This document shows positions 22,766-35,050 of a stretch of DNA of 64,000 bases, piece after piece (position 1 is the first letter of the stretch; every line of letters starts with the position of its first letter). This DNA is from Lunularia cruciata (Eukaryota > Streptophyta > Marchantiopsida > Lunulariales > Lunulariaceae), in contig OX419762.1 of NCBI GenBank assembly GCA_948567375.1, forward strand, positions 32,245,465 through 32,309,464, written 5' to 3'. The notes beneath the pieces were generated by a model. That model was given only the letters and a program-made list of their open reading frames with translations. It was not told the DNA's origin and did not search any database. A program made the position numbers and the translations under genes.

Positions 22766-25700
22766 TGTGGTGCCGACATTTTTTTTTCTCTATTTATTAG
22801 TGTTTAAGGGAAAAAGTAAGCACTAGAAGCTGAATTGCGGAAGAAAAATGGACAGAAGTGACTTCAAAGGACATCCGAAGAAGGCAACATTGGATCCGAT
22901 GATGGAGGTACTCAAAAGACGAGTACGATAGAAAAAGTCCAAAGAGCACCATCTTCAGGTCGGAAGGCACAAGTGATACGAAGACCATCTAACAACCTTG
23001 GTACGTGGCAAGAAAGTACACTTTAAGAAATGGCAGAGGCAAAAGAAGCATGTCTTGATAGTGACCGAACATCAACACGCAGAAGAGAGGAGGTCAAATT
23101 TGAAATTGACTAAAGAATGACTGCAATTCGGGGTAATATAAGATTGCGAGTGCATAGGGACAAGTTGAATATGCCAAGTAAATTCCCAATTCCTTTGAGT
23201 AGTCATTTTGCAATAATGCGTGTCTAGAAACCAATTGAGAGTGAAATTTTCCAAAATCCCAAAGGGGTTAGGGTGTCTCATCTAGGAGAGTGCATTATCT
23301 TTCATTGTTGTAGAACGCAAGAGCAGATTATGGTAAAGAAGTGTTTTCACCACCAAACGAGGCAAATGGTGATCAATTGGTGAATAGGTTCTCCACCGCA
23401 TTATTTTGCACCATCTGTAGTGCACTTCTACTTTGGGTTGAACCTGTTGACAGTAGAGGAGCAGCATCGCATGGTGTCCCATTTCCGTCCTAACTTAAGA
23501 TGGGAAGTGGACAAAGAAGAGCAACAATATATGATACACTTGCGAGCCAACGATGATCATTTCTTGAAGATAGGACAGAGGAAGATAGAAGAAGTCACAA
23601 GTCCAAAGACGAAGAAGCAAAGTTGCCTCCCGCTCAAAGCAAGACTCGAAGGTTGGTTATGCAAAATATGAAGATGGTGAGAGAAGCATCATTGGAATCA
23701 GAGTCTGAAGACGAAACGGAGTCACAAGAGGAGGAATCCAGAGAAGAGGAGCTCACCAATCAGTGGCGGTCAATGAAGCTTGTCTGGCAATGGTTGACAT
23801 AGAACCTAGAACAATGAGTCATTGCGCAGCCATGGTGGTGAATAAGCAAAGACCAGAGGACAAGGAGGAGTATCCAGCGGGGCCAAGTTCAATAGGTAAA
23901 GAAGAAGAAAGCGCAAATACGGTGTCTTTGAAGATACAAAGATCGCGACTTTGGATGAAGGAGCCAATGAAGGAGGTAAAGACTGAAGACGAAGACGGCG
24001 ACTAAGATGAAGAAAGCTTCGGTGGGATATCATATCTGACAAAAGTGGTCACCCCGTTATAGGAGCTATTAGAAGAGCATCGGAGGGTAATTCCCCAAGA
24101 TCGTAGGAAGGGGATGAATGAGTTGTAGGTGGTGAAGCATCCATTGAGTGAAGTGAAGGGATTGCAACAGCAACAAGTCCAAAGAAATGAAGAAATTGAA
24201 GAACTTTGGAGTGAGGAAGTCTTGAAGAAGAAGACTTTCAAGATGTTACAAGAGAACTGCAAGGTAAAAGAGAAAGAACTGCAGAGGCAAGCCGGAGAAT
24301 TAAAGGAGTAGGCGATGTGGCTGAGCAAAATAAAGGAGGAAGTGAGTGATTTGTGCATTGAGAATGTTCTTTTGAAGGCGATGACAATCGTAATGGAGTA
24401 GGAGGTGGACAGTTTGAAGAAGAGTGCAACAGGGAAGGATCAAGCATGGCAGAGGGAGTTAGCAGCCAGGCAGGAAGAAGAAGAACGATTACAAGAGCTA
24501 GTCAAAAGTGCTGAGTTACAGAGTACACAGTATGCAGAGGAGAATAAGATGCTCGCTACGGAGTACAAAGACAAGCCGAAGATGTATCGTGAAGAATTGA
24601 AGGTAGAGTGCTCTTGAGGATATGCGTCAGAATCAGTAGGAGAAGTTGCGGGGAAGTTGAGAGCAATCTTAAGCACGAAGGCTGAAGGGAGATTGGAAGA
24701 AGCCCGCCTACATGAGTTGAAGTTGCTTGTGCAAGAAACTCGGAAGAGAAAAGCCAAAGATGTGGATATGAACACCTTGCTGATTTGATTGAGGGAGCGT
24801 GTAGACCGGAAGATGTTAGAAGTAGAAGATAATGTTAGTCTCACATTAGATTTAGTTAATTTGGAGTTAGAGAAAATTCAGAATAGTGTGACAGCGGAGA
24901 GGAAACCCGATGTTGCAGAAGTAGGAATTCAAGTGTCATCGGACTTATTATTAGACACATTAGAGAAACATGGGTTAAGAGATAGAGAGTTAGATGAGTC
25001 ACTCCTTAGTGCAATTGTAGTTCCTAGTGTAGAAGTAGTGGAATTAGTGAAGGAATTAGTAGAATTAGCTATACCCGAAGAAGGAGAAGTAGTAGGAAGA
25101 TCATCGGGTTTGGAAGCCGATGATGAGGTAGACATCGGATTGGGATAAGTATCGATTTTGAGATAGGAAGAGGCAGATATGAAGAGATGGATTGTCACTT
25201 TGGATCTGTAGGTAGGAAGAGATGTTAGGAAGCGGTGCATAGGTAGGAAGAACAACTGTTTGCTTCAGTATGTAAGGGGAGCATTTGCAATCTCATGTTG
25301 TTCAGTATTCATATTTCTGAAGATAGATAAAGCAAAGTGTTGTTTTCAGTGCTCGTTGCTTGAGCTTAATTCTGATTGTCAATTTTGTGTTTGTGTTTGT
25401 GAGTGTGTAGAGAATTCCGAGGTGCAAGTCAGTGTGCCTATGGATGTTGGATTCTATAGTCTTGATCTTCATTCTGTGTTTGATCCTGAGTGAAGTGCAT
25501 TGGAGCAATGCCTTGACAGGTCTGAGAAGAATTGTAGTGTTGGTAGTAGTCTGCATTTATGAGTGTAGCACGAAGCTGATGTGAAGAAATTTTGATCGAG
25601 GAAGTTGTGCCTTCAATGGAGGGGTGGAACACAATTCTGAGGCAAAATAGTTCTTTGCAGTGAAGTGCCGTCTTTGGGAGAATCTGAATCATCAAAATCA

Positions 25701-25947
25701 AGAGTTGTTTGGACAGAATTTGCTATGTTGTGATTATGTGTGTGTGTATTTGTGACAAGTTGTCAAGATTGTGAGCTTGTTACTCTCTTTTGGGTGTAGT
25801 TTCTACCTGAGAGATTAAAGAAGAAATCAAGAAGAACTACATTGTGACTTTTGACTTTGTATTTGGACATTTCTGAATCGTATCTCTGTGGGAACAAACT
25901 TTACTTACCCAATTACTGCAAAAGTGATATTTTCCAGGTTGTCACAT
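22766..25947 (+). repeat. B5 5' LTR
   Basis: 3182 bp, TGTGGTGCCGAC to GTTGTCACA. Relative to the 3' LTR it lacks about 480 bp (equivalent of 32655-33155, junction near 23330). Over about 155 bp compared by eye (24230-24390 versus 34070-34230), roughly ten differences are seen, most of them transitions. Confidence 0.92.
23200..25148 (+). pseudogene. LTR ORF of the B5 5' LTR
   Basis: Decayed plus-strand copy of the family B LTR ORF. After MPSKFPIPLSS (23198-23230) a deletion leads to HYFAPSVVHFYFGLNLL near 23395-23445, then VSHFRPNLRWEVDKEEQQY (23478-23535). The acidic region is 23690-24000 and the coiled coil 24130-24780. The C-terminal tail is open from 24789 to 25148 (SSGLEADDEVDIGLG at its end). 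Stops include one at 24308 (CAG to TAG when compared with the 3' LTR). Unknown function. Confidence 0.75.
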
Positions 25948-25954
25948 GATTTTT

Positions 25955-25972
25955 GGTGCCACTGCCAAGGAT
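25955..25972 (+). promoter_or_regulatory. B5 primer-binding site (tRNA-Asp type)
   Basis: Seven bases after the LTR the plus strand reads TGGTGCCACTGCCAAGGA. The Tat/Athila primer site complementary to tRNA-Asp is TGGCGCCGTTGCCGGGGA; the differences are all transitions, mostly C/G to T/A as expected from methylated-cytosine decay. It sets orientation and lineage. Confidence 0.8.
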
Positions 25973-26364
25973 ACACAACTCGGAAGTAGAAGATACAAAG
26001 CCAAACTCAAAATGGGGCACCAAAACAATATGAATGTCAGCATCAAGAGAACATCGGGAAGAGAGAGTCCAAAGACAAACGTTGCATCGTGAAGAAGAAG
26101 AACATCTAAAGATTCAATCTAAGTTGGCCAAAACTGAGCGAGAAGCATTGGACGATCAACTTCTTCACGAAGTTCAAGAATCTTAATGAGAACTTGAACA
26201 AAAGAAACGTGAAGGAGGGTGGCAAGGCTACTTTTCATCCACATCTTCCAAGAAGAAGAAAGACTCAAGCGGGCAGACATATGCTTTATGACCCAGTACA
26301 CCGACTTCCCCTAAAGCTATAAAGGAAGTCAAATTCATTAAGAATTTTGTTCATAAAAAGACAA
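25973..26364 (+). other. B5 leader
   Basis: About 390 bp between PBS and gag with no sustained frame. Confidence 0.6.
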
Positions 26365-28030
26365 CATGAACACTTACGGAAGAAGAGTGTCAACATCTGG
26401 TATGAACAATTCCCTAGTTATCCCGAAGAAATTTCAAAGACCAGGTTGAAGGTGTGGAACCTCTTACTTCTAATCGGGTTGAAGTCGACAGAACTAGAGA
26501 AGAAGAAATTGTTGAAGAAAACCCCAATTTGAACTTGATTAATTGGAACCCTTGGGCAGACAACACGGCATCCATACCAAGTAGCTCTTCGGTTCCCGTA
26601 AGTTCAAACTTACCACAGCAAAATCTGCCGCATCAAACAATGACTTTGTTACCTGTAACCCCACATGCTTATCACAAGTATAAAGGTACGGAACAAGACA
26701 AAGACCCTGACAAATTTATCGAGGAGTTCAAAGTCATTTCCTTTGCCAACAAGGAACATGACTCCGCAGATTGACTGTGGTTTTTCCAAGTCTGCTCGGA
26801 AAGAAGGCTCGGAGTTGGTACACCCATGTAACGCAAAAGGGATTCACACCAACAGACTAGGCAGACTTACAAAATGGCTTCCTAGAATGATTTTGGGAAG
26901 TGGATTATGATACAAGTGTCTTTGTGGCACTTCATGATTTGGATCAAGGGAAGAAGGAAAAATTGAGAGATTACTCTGAGCGGTTCATGGCCTTATTGAA
27001 CCAAGTTCCAAAACAATCCGGTGTGGTGGGTTATTCCGATGCCCAAGCCATTACCAAGTTTCTTGGAAGGCTTTCAACGGAGATTTGAATCTTTGCCAGG
27101 GAGAGGAATGTAACTTCCCTGAACAAAGTCCTCAAACATATTGCCCGATATGAGGCAGCTCATTCTCACTCATCCAACAACCAAAGAAATCATGAGAAGA
27201 AGGGCAAGAAGCCGAGACAAAGAGCTTCTCACATCACCTCCCCTTCTTCTCAGGAATCCTCCACATCTTCTAGTTCTTCTTTGGAATCCAACAAAGAACC
27301 CAAGCCGCGGAGAATACAAAGACGCAGAGGAAAGAAGCTAGTAACGCCGCCAGTAAAGAATGTACCTAAGGCGGATCAGAAGTTGGAAACTCTTATTAAA
27401 GAGTTCACGGATTTCAAGATCCAGATGGTTTGGGCTAAGGACCAAAGAAAGCCCCCATCATTTGGTCGACCAAATGTATGGTGCACTGTGTGTGGTAAAT
27501 CCGGCCATGCTAATACGGAGTGTTTGACTCATATGGCATTTCCAATGCAACAAATTGATTGGGTTCCCGGATGGGATCAGGGTGATGAAGAAGAGTCTGT
27601 ATACCAAAACCCAAGAAATACAGCCTCTAGCAAGCCTATCATATCAAGGTCCCAGGTATGGACCACGAGAGTACAATCCTACTGCTCCTCCACGAAGACC
27701 ACCGATGGGTGGCCAAAATAGACCTTAAAATGTTGCATCGGATGCTTAATACAATTGTGGCTCGATGGGACATTGGTCTCCAAATTGTCCAAAGCCAAGA
27801 TGGCAAATTGGGTACGTGCCCCTTTGTGGGAATTGTAAAGGATTGGAGCACACAGGAAATCAATGCTTGCAACCACCCAATCCAAAGCCCCCTGTCAAGT
27901 ATGTATAGACACCAGCCAAGCGTGCTGCGCTCCAGGCAAAGGGGGATACAAATGTGAATTGTATCACACTTGAGGAAGAGAGGCCTCAAGAAGGGAGTCC
28001 TGCTTCAGAAGGAGAGTGGCCGGACCTTGA
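26365..28030 (+). pseudogene. B5 gag with three zinc-knuckle positions
   Basis: Start placed near the ATG at 26365 (MNTYGRR). An N-terminal Pro/Ser/Gln-rich part ends in KYKGTEQDKDPDKFIEEFK (26680-26730). After a frameshift the gag core follows (ARSWYTHV near 26805; EKLRDYSERFMALLNQVP near 26955-27010). A Ser/Lys-rich basic stretch (27150-27340) precedes CTVCGKSGHANTEC (near 27483-27525, perfect CX2CX4HX4C), then a damaged CGSMGHWSPNC (near 27755) and CGNCKGLEHTGNQC (near 27825-27870, perfect). Gag would bind and package element RNA. Frameshifts near 26770 and 27640 and several stops kill it. Confidence 0.88.
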
Positions 28031-28468
28031 AATTTTGAAGGTAGAAACTTGCGCAGAGAGGAAGAATTGAGCTCCCAAAGAAGCGAGTACTACGTCTTCA
28101 TCCTCATGAAAAACAAAGAGACTGTGACCAAAAGCTATCCTTTTTGCAAAGGAGGAAAAGGTCCTAGCAAAAGCTAAAGCAAAAGCCTTGCAGAAAGAAA
28201 TTAAGGAAGCAGTACTACGCACGCGGGAGATGAGTTTGGAGGAAAATATGAAGACACAACCTCCAGTTTTTCCGGCGGATATCAGGTCTGAAGTAAAAGA
28301 CTTGATCCAAGCCAAAGTTGGTCAACCCGATGATCATCGTGTCAAGAACCTACGCACTTTGATTACCATCCTTAACACCCCAAAGTCCGCTTTGAACAGG
28401 CATAAAATTAAGATCCAAAGACAAAGACAAAGCAAGGGAAATTCAGAGGAGTTCTACAATATGATATT
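28031..28468 (+). pseudogene. B5 gag-pol spacer, Lys/Ala-rich
   Basis: Coding remnant with a Lys/Ala/Glu-rich helix (KVLAKAKAKALQKEIKEAV near 28165-28220) and an SEVKDLIQAK segment. No known domain. Confidence 0.5.
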
Positions 28469-29236
28469 GTGGCAGATATGGCGTCTACAAGTGCTAACGT
28501 CACATTTAAACAATTGTGGGAGGACAACAAGCTATATAAAAAGCAGCTAAGTTCAGCCCTCAAGAAAGTAAGGGCGATGACCAAGAAAGACTTGCCCGCA
28601 ATTTATCGTATTGAACACGAAGATTTGGGATCTCCCAAGGTGGATGTGGAGATAGCAGGCTGTATGATCACATCCATACCCATTGATTTGGGGTCGGGTG
28701 TGAATGTCATGACAGAAGATATTGCACATCGACTGGGGTACACAACGTTTGAACCAACACCCCAAATTCTGAAGTTTGCAGATCAAACCAGGAGACGGCC
28801 CTTGGGCATGCTATTGAATATCACTATGATCATAGGAGGGGTGCCCTTCAAATTGAATTACATTGTGCTACGACCAATAACCAAAACTGGCTATCCGCTC
28901 TTGATCGGAAGACCCTGGTTGTATAGTGCCCAGGTCATGGTGGATTGGCACCAGCAAAAATTAAGATTTAAAGACATCTCATCCAAAGAGCAAAAGCTGG
29001 TGACTGTGAGTTGGACAAAGGTTCTTCACCTTGGGGAAACTACTTCATCAGAAGACGGTGATGAATCCAAAGATTCATTGTCTTCATCTTCCAAGGACTC
29101 CGAAGACGACGTCCAAGTTAATTACCTGGAATGCTACGAGGTAGAGGTCAAAGATGAAGACCCATACAACATTGCCTTAGGTGAACAAGACTTGGAGGAA
29201 GGGGGTTTGATAGCAGTACGTCTTGGATTGAGCTGA
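28469..29236 (+). pseudogene. B5 aspartic protease (255 codons open)
   Basis: Longest intact reading frame in the window. After a helical N-terminus (KQLWEDNKLYKKQLSSAL) the protease active site is IPIDLGSGVNVMTEDIAHRLG at residues about 70-90; the D-L-G form is usual in Tat/Athila elements. PLLIGRPWLYSAQVMVDW near residues 142-160 is the conserved second half. A Ser/Asp-rich acidic tail follows (SSEDGDESKDSLSSSSKDS). It would cleave Gag-Pol. The frame is open and the key Asp present, but downstream pol is broken. Confidence 0.9.
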
Positions 29237-30310
29237 GTAAGCCACATGGAAGGTGTCATTAACCCCGATGACTGTCAAGATGTGGTCTTGACTGAAGAAA
29301 AGATTTTAAAGATTTTGAAGACAGTCACCGCAGAGGAGTTGGCAGGATACACTGCGCTGTTTATAGAGTTCCAGGATGCCGGGAATTCCACAAGAATTTG
29401 GAGAGCACCGGATTGATCTGGTTGAAGTTGCAGTTCCGGTTTGGCAAAGACAATACCGCCTGAACCCGAAGTACTCCCTCTTGGTGAAAGACAAAATTGA
29501 TAAGTATTTAGGGGCCGGAATAGTTTTCCTTGTCCTAAGCAATGAGTGGGTTTCCCCATTGTCATTGTTCCAAAGAAGAAGACGGGGAAAATTTGAGTGT
29601 GCCAAGATTTTTGCAAATTAAATGCAGTCACACAAAAGGACCATCATCCTTTACCTTTAACTAATACAATCTTGGACCAAGTAGCTGGCCATCCTTGCTA
29701 TAGTTTTCTCGATGGATTTTCCAGATACAATCAAGTGTCCATTCAAGAAGAGGACAATGATAAAACTACATTCACCACCGATTGGAGCACCTTTGCGTAC
29801 AATCAAATGCCCTTTGGCTTCTGTAATGCTCCCGCTACTTTCTAGCGGATGATGAATTCAATCTTCAAAGATTTCCTGCACAAATTTGTGGAAGTCTTCA
29901 TTGATGATTTTTGTGAGTTTGGGCAAAGAGATGTACATTTAGATTACCTTTGCCAAACTTTTGAAAGGTGTCATTTTGTCGGCTTGTCATTACACCCGGA
30001 GAAATGCTTCTTTGCAATGAAGGAGGGAATTCTTTTGGGGCATCGGGTGTCAAGCCGAGGTATTGAAGTCGAGGTTGAGAAGGTTAAAGTAATCACAGCT
30101 TTGGAATCCCCAAAGAACATCTGGGAGCTGAGAGCCTTCTCGGGACATGTCGGATACTACAAACGCTTTGTGTCAAATTATGCGGTGCTTGTTGCACCCC
30201 TTACAAAGCTTTTGAAGAAATCCAAAGACTATCTGTGGGAAGCAAATCAAGAAGAAGCTTTCCAGGTGTTGAAGAAGAAACTGGTTGAAGCACCAGTTAT
30301 GAGGGCCCCG
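29237..30310 (+). pseudogene. B5 reverse transcriptase
   Basis: Fragments in order: DKYLGAGIVF (near 29500), DFCKLNAVTQKDHHPLPL (29600-29655), AGHPCYSFLDGFSRYNQV (29680-29735), MPFGFCNAPATF (29810-29845), a stop, then the catalytic VFIDDFCEFG (29895-29925), HPEKCFFAMKEGILLGHR (29993-30047) and the thumb LRAFSGHVGYYKRFVSNY (30130-30183). FIDDF with Phe after DD is typical of the Athila/Tat side. Two frameshifts (near 29400 and 29600) and one stop (29845) inactivate it. Confidence 0.93.
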
Positions 30311-30700
30311 AATTGGGACGTCCCTTTTCATGTGTATGTGGACACTTCGTCCATGGCCATCGGTGTTGTCTTACGTCAGAAGGACGAGAAGAAGAAGGAC
30401 TACCTAGTATATTATGCCAACCAACAATTATCAGACTCAGAAAAGAACTATTCGACGATTGAATGAGAAGCACTCAATATGGTGTATGCTTGCAAGAAAT
30501 TTTGCCACTACCTGTTGGGATACAAATTTGTCTTTTATGTGGACCATTATGCATTACAACACTTGGTCAAGAAGGCAGATTTGTCCAAGAGAATTGCACG
30601 GTGGATCTTGTTGTTACAAGAATTCACATACACTGTACAAGTAAGGAAGGGAGCTTCACATTCAAATGCGGACTTCTTATCCAGGTTAGAAACTTAAGAC
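30311..30700 (+). pseudogene. B5 RNase H
   Basis: Continues the RT frame: HVYVDTSSMAIGVVL (30330-30375) carries the first Asp, YYANQQLSDSEKNYSTIE (30412-30463) the Glu. A single stop at 30464-30466 is followed by FVFYVDHYALQHLV (30530-30573) with the third Asp and HSNADFLSR (30660-30687). All catalytic positions are kept; one stop codon splits the domain. Confidence 0.92.
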
Positions 30701-30769
30701 CAAGATTTGGAAATCAATGATCAGTTTCCTGATCAAGAGCTATATCATTTAATGGTTGTTTGAAGTACG

Positions 30770-32080
30770 AGGTATGTGGTAGAATATCACTATTTGCATA
30801 CGTCCCATTGTCCTAAGGGGCTGGACCCGGAACAAAGGGCAGTCTTCCTCCGGAAAATAGGACCGTACCAATTAAAACACAACATTTTGTTTAAAATGGG
30901 CGAAGATGAAGTACTTCGGAGATGTTTGGAAGCATACAAAGTCGGAGGAGTCATTGAATCTTTACACTCGGAAGCATCGGGAGGACACTCTGCCCTGAAA
31001 AATACGGTGAAGAAAATTCTGTAGGTAGGGTATTGGTGGCCTACGATGTATAAAGATACTCATGCTCATATTCGAAGTAGTGATGCCTATCAAAAGAATA
31101 GGGAAACCAACGGTGACTTCCCAATGGTCTTTGAAACTAATTTTGCCCCTGGCCCCATTTGAGAAATGGGGTATTGATTTTGTGGGTCCTATTCAACCAG
31201 TAACCCGTGTCATGAGGAAGAGGTACATCCTGGTATGTACCAATTATGCTACCAAAATGGTGGAAGTAGAGGCAACATGAAGAGATGATGCAGAGACAAT
31301 GGCAGAATTTTTCTTTTGAAACATCATCTCCCGATATGGGTGTCCTCTAGAATTGGTCAGTGATCGGGGAACTCATTTTTTGAGCTCAATGGTGGAAGCG
31401 TTAACCAAGTACTTCCAAATTAAACATTGGAAGACCACGCCTTACAACCCAAAAGCAAATGGACTCACGAAGAAGGCCAATGGATTGCTGTGCAAAATTT
31501 TGAATAAAGTGATAGTCAATTATGCCTATGACTAGGATACAAAGTTACCTGTAGCATTGTGGGCATATCAAACAACTGAAAAGATTACAACCAAGCAAAC
31601 TCCTTACTTCCTGACATACAGATTGCATCCCATACTACCAGTTGAATTTGAAGTACCGACATATCAAATTCTTTGTGAAGAACGCTTGTCAAAGGAAGAA
31701 AGCCAAGATCTTTGGATCCATCAACTAATGTGGTTGGAAGAGAAAAAGGATGATGCAATACAAACTACAAAGGAAATTCAAGAACAACAGAAGGTCAGGC
31801 ACAATAAAAGAATCAAACTTGTGGCTATTCAGGAGGGCAACTTGGTATTGTTATATGACAATTGCCGCATATGTTTTCTAGGAAAATTACATTTGAGGTG
31901 GATAGGGCCATATTGCGTGATGCACATATATGTTAATGGTTCTATTCAACTAGCAGACCTGGACAACAATCCTTCTGCAACTCACGTCAACGGTTGGAGG
32001 GTTAGAAAATATTGGACCCCAAACCCAACTTTGTATAAAAATCCGGTTGTCGGTGTTTGCGAGGATGCTCACATTTGAGG
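30770..32080 (+). pseudogene. B5 integrase, several key residues lost
   Basis: N-terminal zinc domain near 30950-31100: the two His are kept (HSEASGGH) but the C..C pair is degraded (SDAYQ in place of CDxCQ). Core: KWGIDFVGPI (first Asp, 31167-31196), LVSDRGTHF (second Asp, 31350-31380), then ANGLTKKAN near 31450-31485 where the catalytic Glu should be; it reads Lys. C-terminal: GNLVLLYD and LRWIGPYCV (31893-31920), ending WRVRKYWTPN (31995-32025) and a stop at 32077. No chromodomain. Stops at 31278 and elsewhere. Confidence 0.9.
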
Positions 32081-32085
32081 GGGTA
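32070..32085 (+). promoter_or_regulatory. B5 polypurine tract
   Basis: TTTGAGGGGGTA directly precedes the TGTGG start of the 3' LTR and overlaps the integrase stop codon. Confidence 0.8.
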
Positions 32086-35050
32086 TGTGGTGCCCACATT
32101 TTTGTTTTTCTTTTTTTATTAGTGTTTAAGAGAAGAAGTAAGCATTGGAAGCCAAATTACAGAAGAAGAATGGACGGAAGTGACTTTGGAGGACATCCAA
32201 AGAAGGCAACATCGGATCCGATAATGGAGGTACTCAAAAGACAAGTACAACGGAAAAAGTCTGAAGAGCACCATCTTTGGGTCGGAAGGCGTAGGTGATA
32301 TGAAGACCGTCTAACAACCTTGGTACGTGGCAAGAAAGTACACTTCAAGAAACGGCAAAGGCAGAAGAAGCATGTCTTGATAGTGACCGTACATCAACAC
32401 GCAGAAGAGAGGAGGTCAAATTTGAAATTGACTGAAGAATGACTGCATTTTGGGGTAATATAAGATTGCAATTCCGCAAGGACAAGTTGAATATGCCAAG
32501 TAAATTCCCAATTCCTTTTAGTAGTTGTCCTGCACTAATGCGTGTCCAGAAGCCAATTGAGAGTGAAATTTTCCAAAATCCCGAAGGGGTTAGAGTGTCT
32601 TGTCTAGGAGAGGGCATTATCTTTTAGTGTCATAGAACACGAGAGCAGATTATGGTGAACAAGGTCACAAATGCACTAGCGGTGCAAAGTTTCACAATTT
32701 GTAGGTTGGATGTAGTAGCCAAAATTGAAGTCTTGACTAGACTTTGAATTACATTTTTAGCATGGAACTGGAATTTCAGTTTCTCGGGAGTGATGGCAGA
32801 GATAGCTGCCAGTAATTGTGAGGAGGGTCCTGAAGTTGAAGGGAAGAGAGAAAATCTGGCTTGATGGACTGAGTTGGATTGGAGGTAAGTATTGGGGAAG
32901 GAAGTAGGAGAGCCGACGAGGATCACCTTCTACCGGAAGTGTGATGTTGTAGAAGAAACGATGGAAATTTGCACGCGTTCTTTGCTTCAAGAACTACAAA
33001 TGGCTACAAGGTGGAGTCCTATCGGGATCCAATTAAGAGAAGTATCATGGGAGCAATGATGGCCATGTTCAAGCTAGATCAAACAACGTATGTGAAGATG
33101 CAACAAGTGGTCTTCTTCCACCAGATGTTTGCAGGGGTTCCGGTGAATTGAGCAAAGTGTTTTCACCACCGAACAAGGCAGATGGTGATCACTTGGCAAA
33201 CAGGTTCTCCGCCGCATTATTTTGCACCGTTTGCAGCGCACTTCTACTTTGGGTTTCTGATAGTAGAGGAGCATGGGAAGTGGACAAAGAAGAGCGATAG
33301 TATATGATACACCTACAAGCCAACGATGATCATTTCTTGAAGACCGGACAGTGGAAGATAGAAGAAGTCACAAGTCCAATGACAAAGAAGCACAGTAAAC
33401 CCAAAGAAGCAAAGTCGCCTCCCGCTCAAAGGAAGACTCAAAGACTGGTTATGCAGAATACGAAGATGGTGAGAGAAGCATCATCGGAATCAGAGTCTGA
33501 AGAAGAAACCGAGTTGCAAGAGGAGGAATCCAAAGAAGAGGAGCTCACCTTAAAAAGTGAGGAGTCTAGAAGTGATAGCCAGGGGAAACCTGAGGTTCAG
33601 CAATCAATGGCAGTCAGTGAAGCTTGTCATGTGATGGTTGACATAGAACCTAGAACAACGAGTCATTGTGCAGCCATGGTGGTGAATAAGCAAAGACCAA
33701 AGGAGAAGGAGGAGTATCCAGCGGGGCCGAGTTCAATAGGTAAAGAAGAAGAAAGTGCATATACAGTGTCTTTGAAGATACAAAGATCGCGACTTTGGAT
33801 GAAGGAGCCGATGAAGGAGGTGAAGACTGAAGACGAAGACGGTGACAAAGATGAAGAAAGCTTTGGTGGGATATCATATCTGACGAAAGTGGTCACCCCG
33901 TTGCTAGAGCTGTAGAAGAGCATCGAAGGGTAAGTCCCCAAAATCATAGGAAGGGGATGAATGAGTTGCAGGTGGTGAAGCATCCGTTGAGTGAAGTGAA
34001 GGGGTCCAGGAGCAACAAGTCCAAAGAAATGAAGAAATTGAAGAACTTCAAAGGGAGGAAGTCTTGAAGAAGAAGACTTTCAAGATGTTACAAGAGAGCT
34101 GCAAGGTAAAAGAGAAAGAACTACAGAGGCAAGCCGGAGAATTAAAGGAGCAGGCAATGTGGCTGAGCAAAATGAAGGAAGAAGTGAGTGATTTGCGCAT
34201 TGAGAATGTTCATTTGAAGGCAATGACAATTGTAATGGAGCAGGAGTTGGACAGTTTGAAGAAGAGTGCAGCGGGGAAGGATCAAGCATGGCAGAGGGAG
34301 TTAGCAGCCAGGCAAGAAGAAGAAGAACGATTATGAGAGCTAGTCAGAAGTGTTGAGTTACAAAGAACACAGTATGCGGAGGAGAAGAAGATGCTCGTTG
34401 CGGAGTACAAAGACAAGCTGAAGATGTATTGTGAAGAACTGAAGGTAGAGCACTCTCGAGGATATGCGTTGGAATCAGTAGGAGAAGTTGCGAGGAAGTT
34501 GAGAGCAATCTTAAGCATGGAGGCTGAAGGGAGATTGGAAGAAGCCCACCTACATGAATTGAAGTTTCTTGTGCATGAAACTTGGAAGAGAAAAGCCAAA
34601 GATGTGGATATGAATACGTTGCTGATTTGATTGAGGGAGCGTGTAGACCGGAAGATGTTAGAAGTAGAAGATAATGTTAGTCTCACATTAGATTTAGTCA
34701 ATTCGGAGTTAGAGAAAATTTGGAATTGTGTGACAGTGGAGAGGAAACCCGATGTTGCAAAAGTAGGAATTCAAGTATCATCGGACTTATTATTAGACAC
34801 ATTAGGGAAGAGTGGGTTAGGAGATAGGGAGTTAGATCAGTCACTCCTTAGTGCAGTTGTAGTTCCTAGTGTAGAAGTAGTAGAATTTGTGAAGGAATTA
34901 GTAGAATTAGCTATACCCGAAGAAGGAGAAGTAGTAGGAAGATCATCGGGTTTGGAAGCCAATGATGAGGTAGACATCGGATTGGGATAAGTATTGATTT
35001 TGAGATAGGAAGAGGCAGATATGAAGAGATGGATTGTCAGTTTGGATCTG
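32086..35050 (+). repeat. B5 3' LTR, 3'-truncated
   Basis: Starts TGTGGTGCCCAC, matching the 5' LTR. It stops at 35050 (GGATCTG joined to A2 gag), so the final 740 bp present in the 5' LTR are missing. Confidence 0.92.
32490..34990 (+). pseudogene. LTR ORF of the B5 3' LTR
   Basis: More complete than its 5' twin. MPSKFPIPFSS (32494), ITFLAWNWNFSF (32750-32790), a segment with KLDQTTYVKMQQVVFFHQMF (33070-33130), HYFAPFAAHFYFG (33213-33255), an open acidic linker of 203 codons (33304-33915), coiled coil open at 34064-34336 and 34391-34630, and C-terminal tail open at 34631-34990 (119 codons) ending in VDIGLG. The tail is highly similar to that of the 5' LTR. No enzyme motif is visible; the coiled coil suggests self-association. 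Function not recognised. Confidence 0.75.

Larger units (their letters stand above)
22766..35050 (+). mobile_element. B5: near-complete family B element (Tat/Athila-like)
   Basis: 5' LTR (22766-25947), tRNA-Asp type PBS, gag, protease, RT, RNase H, integrase, PPT and 3' LTR (32086-35050, lacking its last 740 bp). It is the innermost and probably one of the youngest insertions. A deletion at 35050/35051 removed the 3' LTR end and about 80 bp of A2, so the TSD cannot be checked. RT, protease and PBS features point to the Tat/Athila branch of non-chromoviral gypsy elements. Confidence 0.92.

Noticed and set aside
28469..29236. Possible free-standing host protease gene (255 intact codons)
   Set aside because: It lies in order between gag and RT of B5 and carries the D-L-G-S retroviral-type site; it is a retroelement protease that happens to have no stop.
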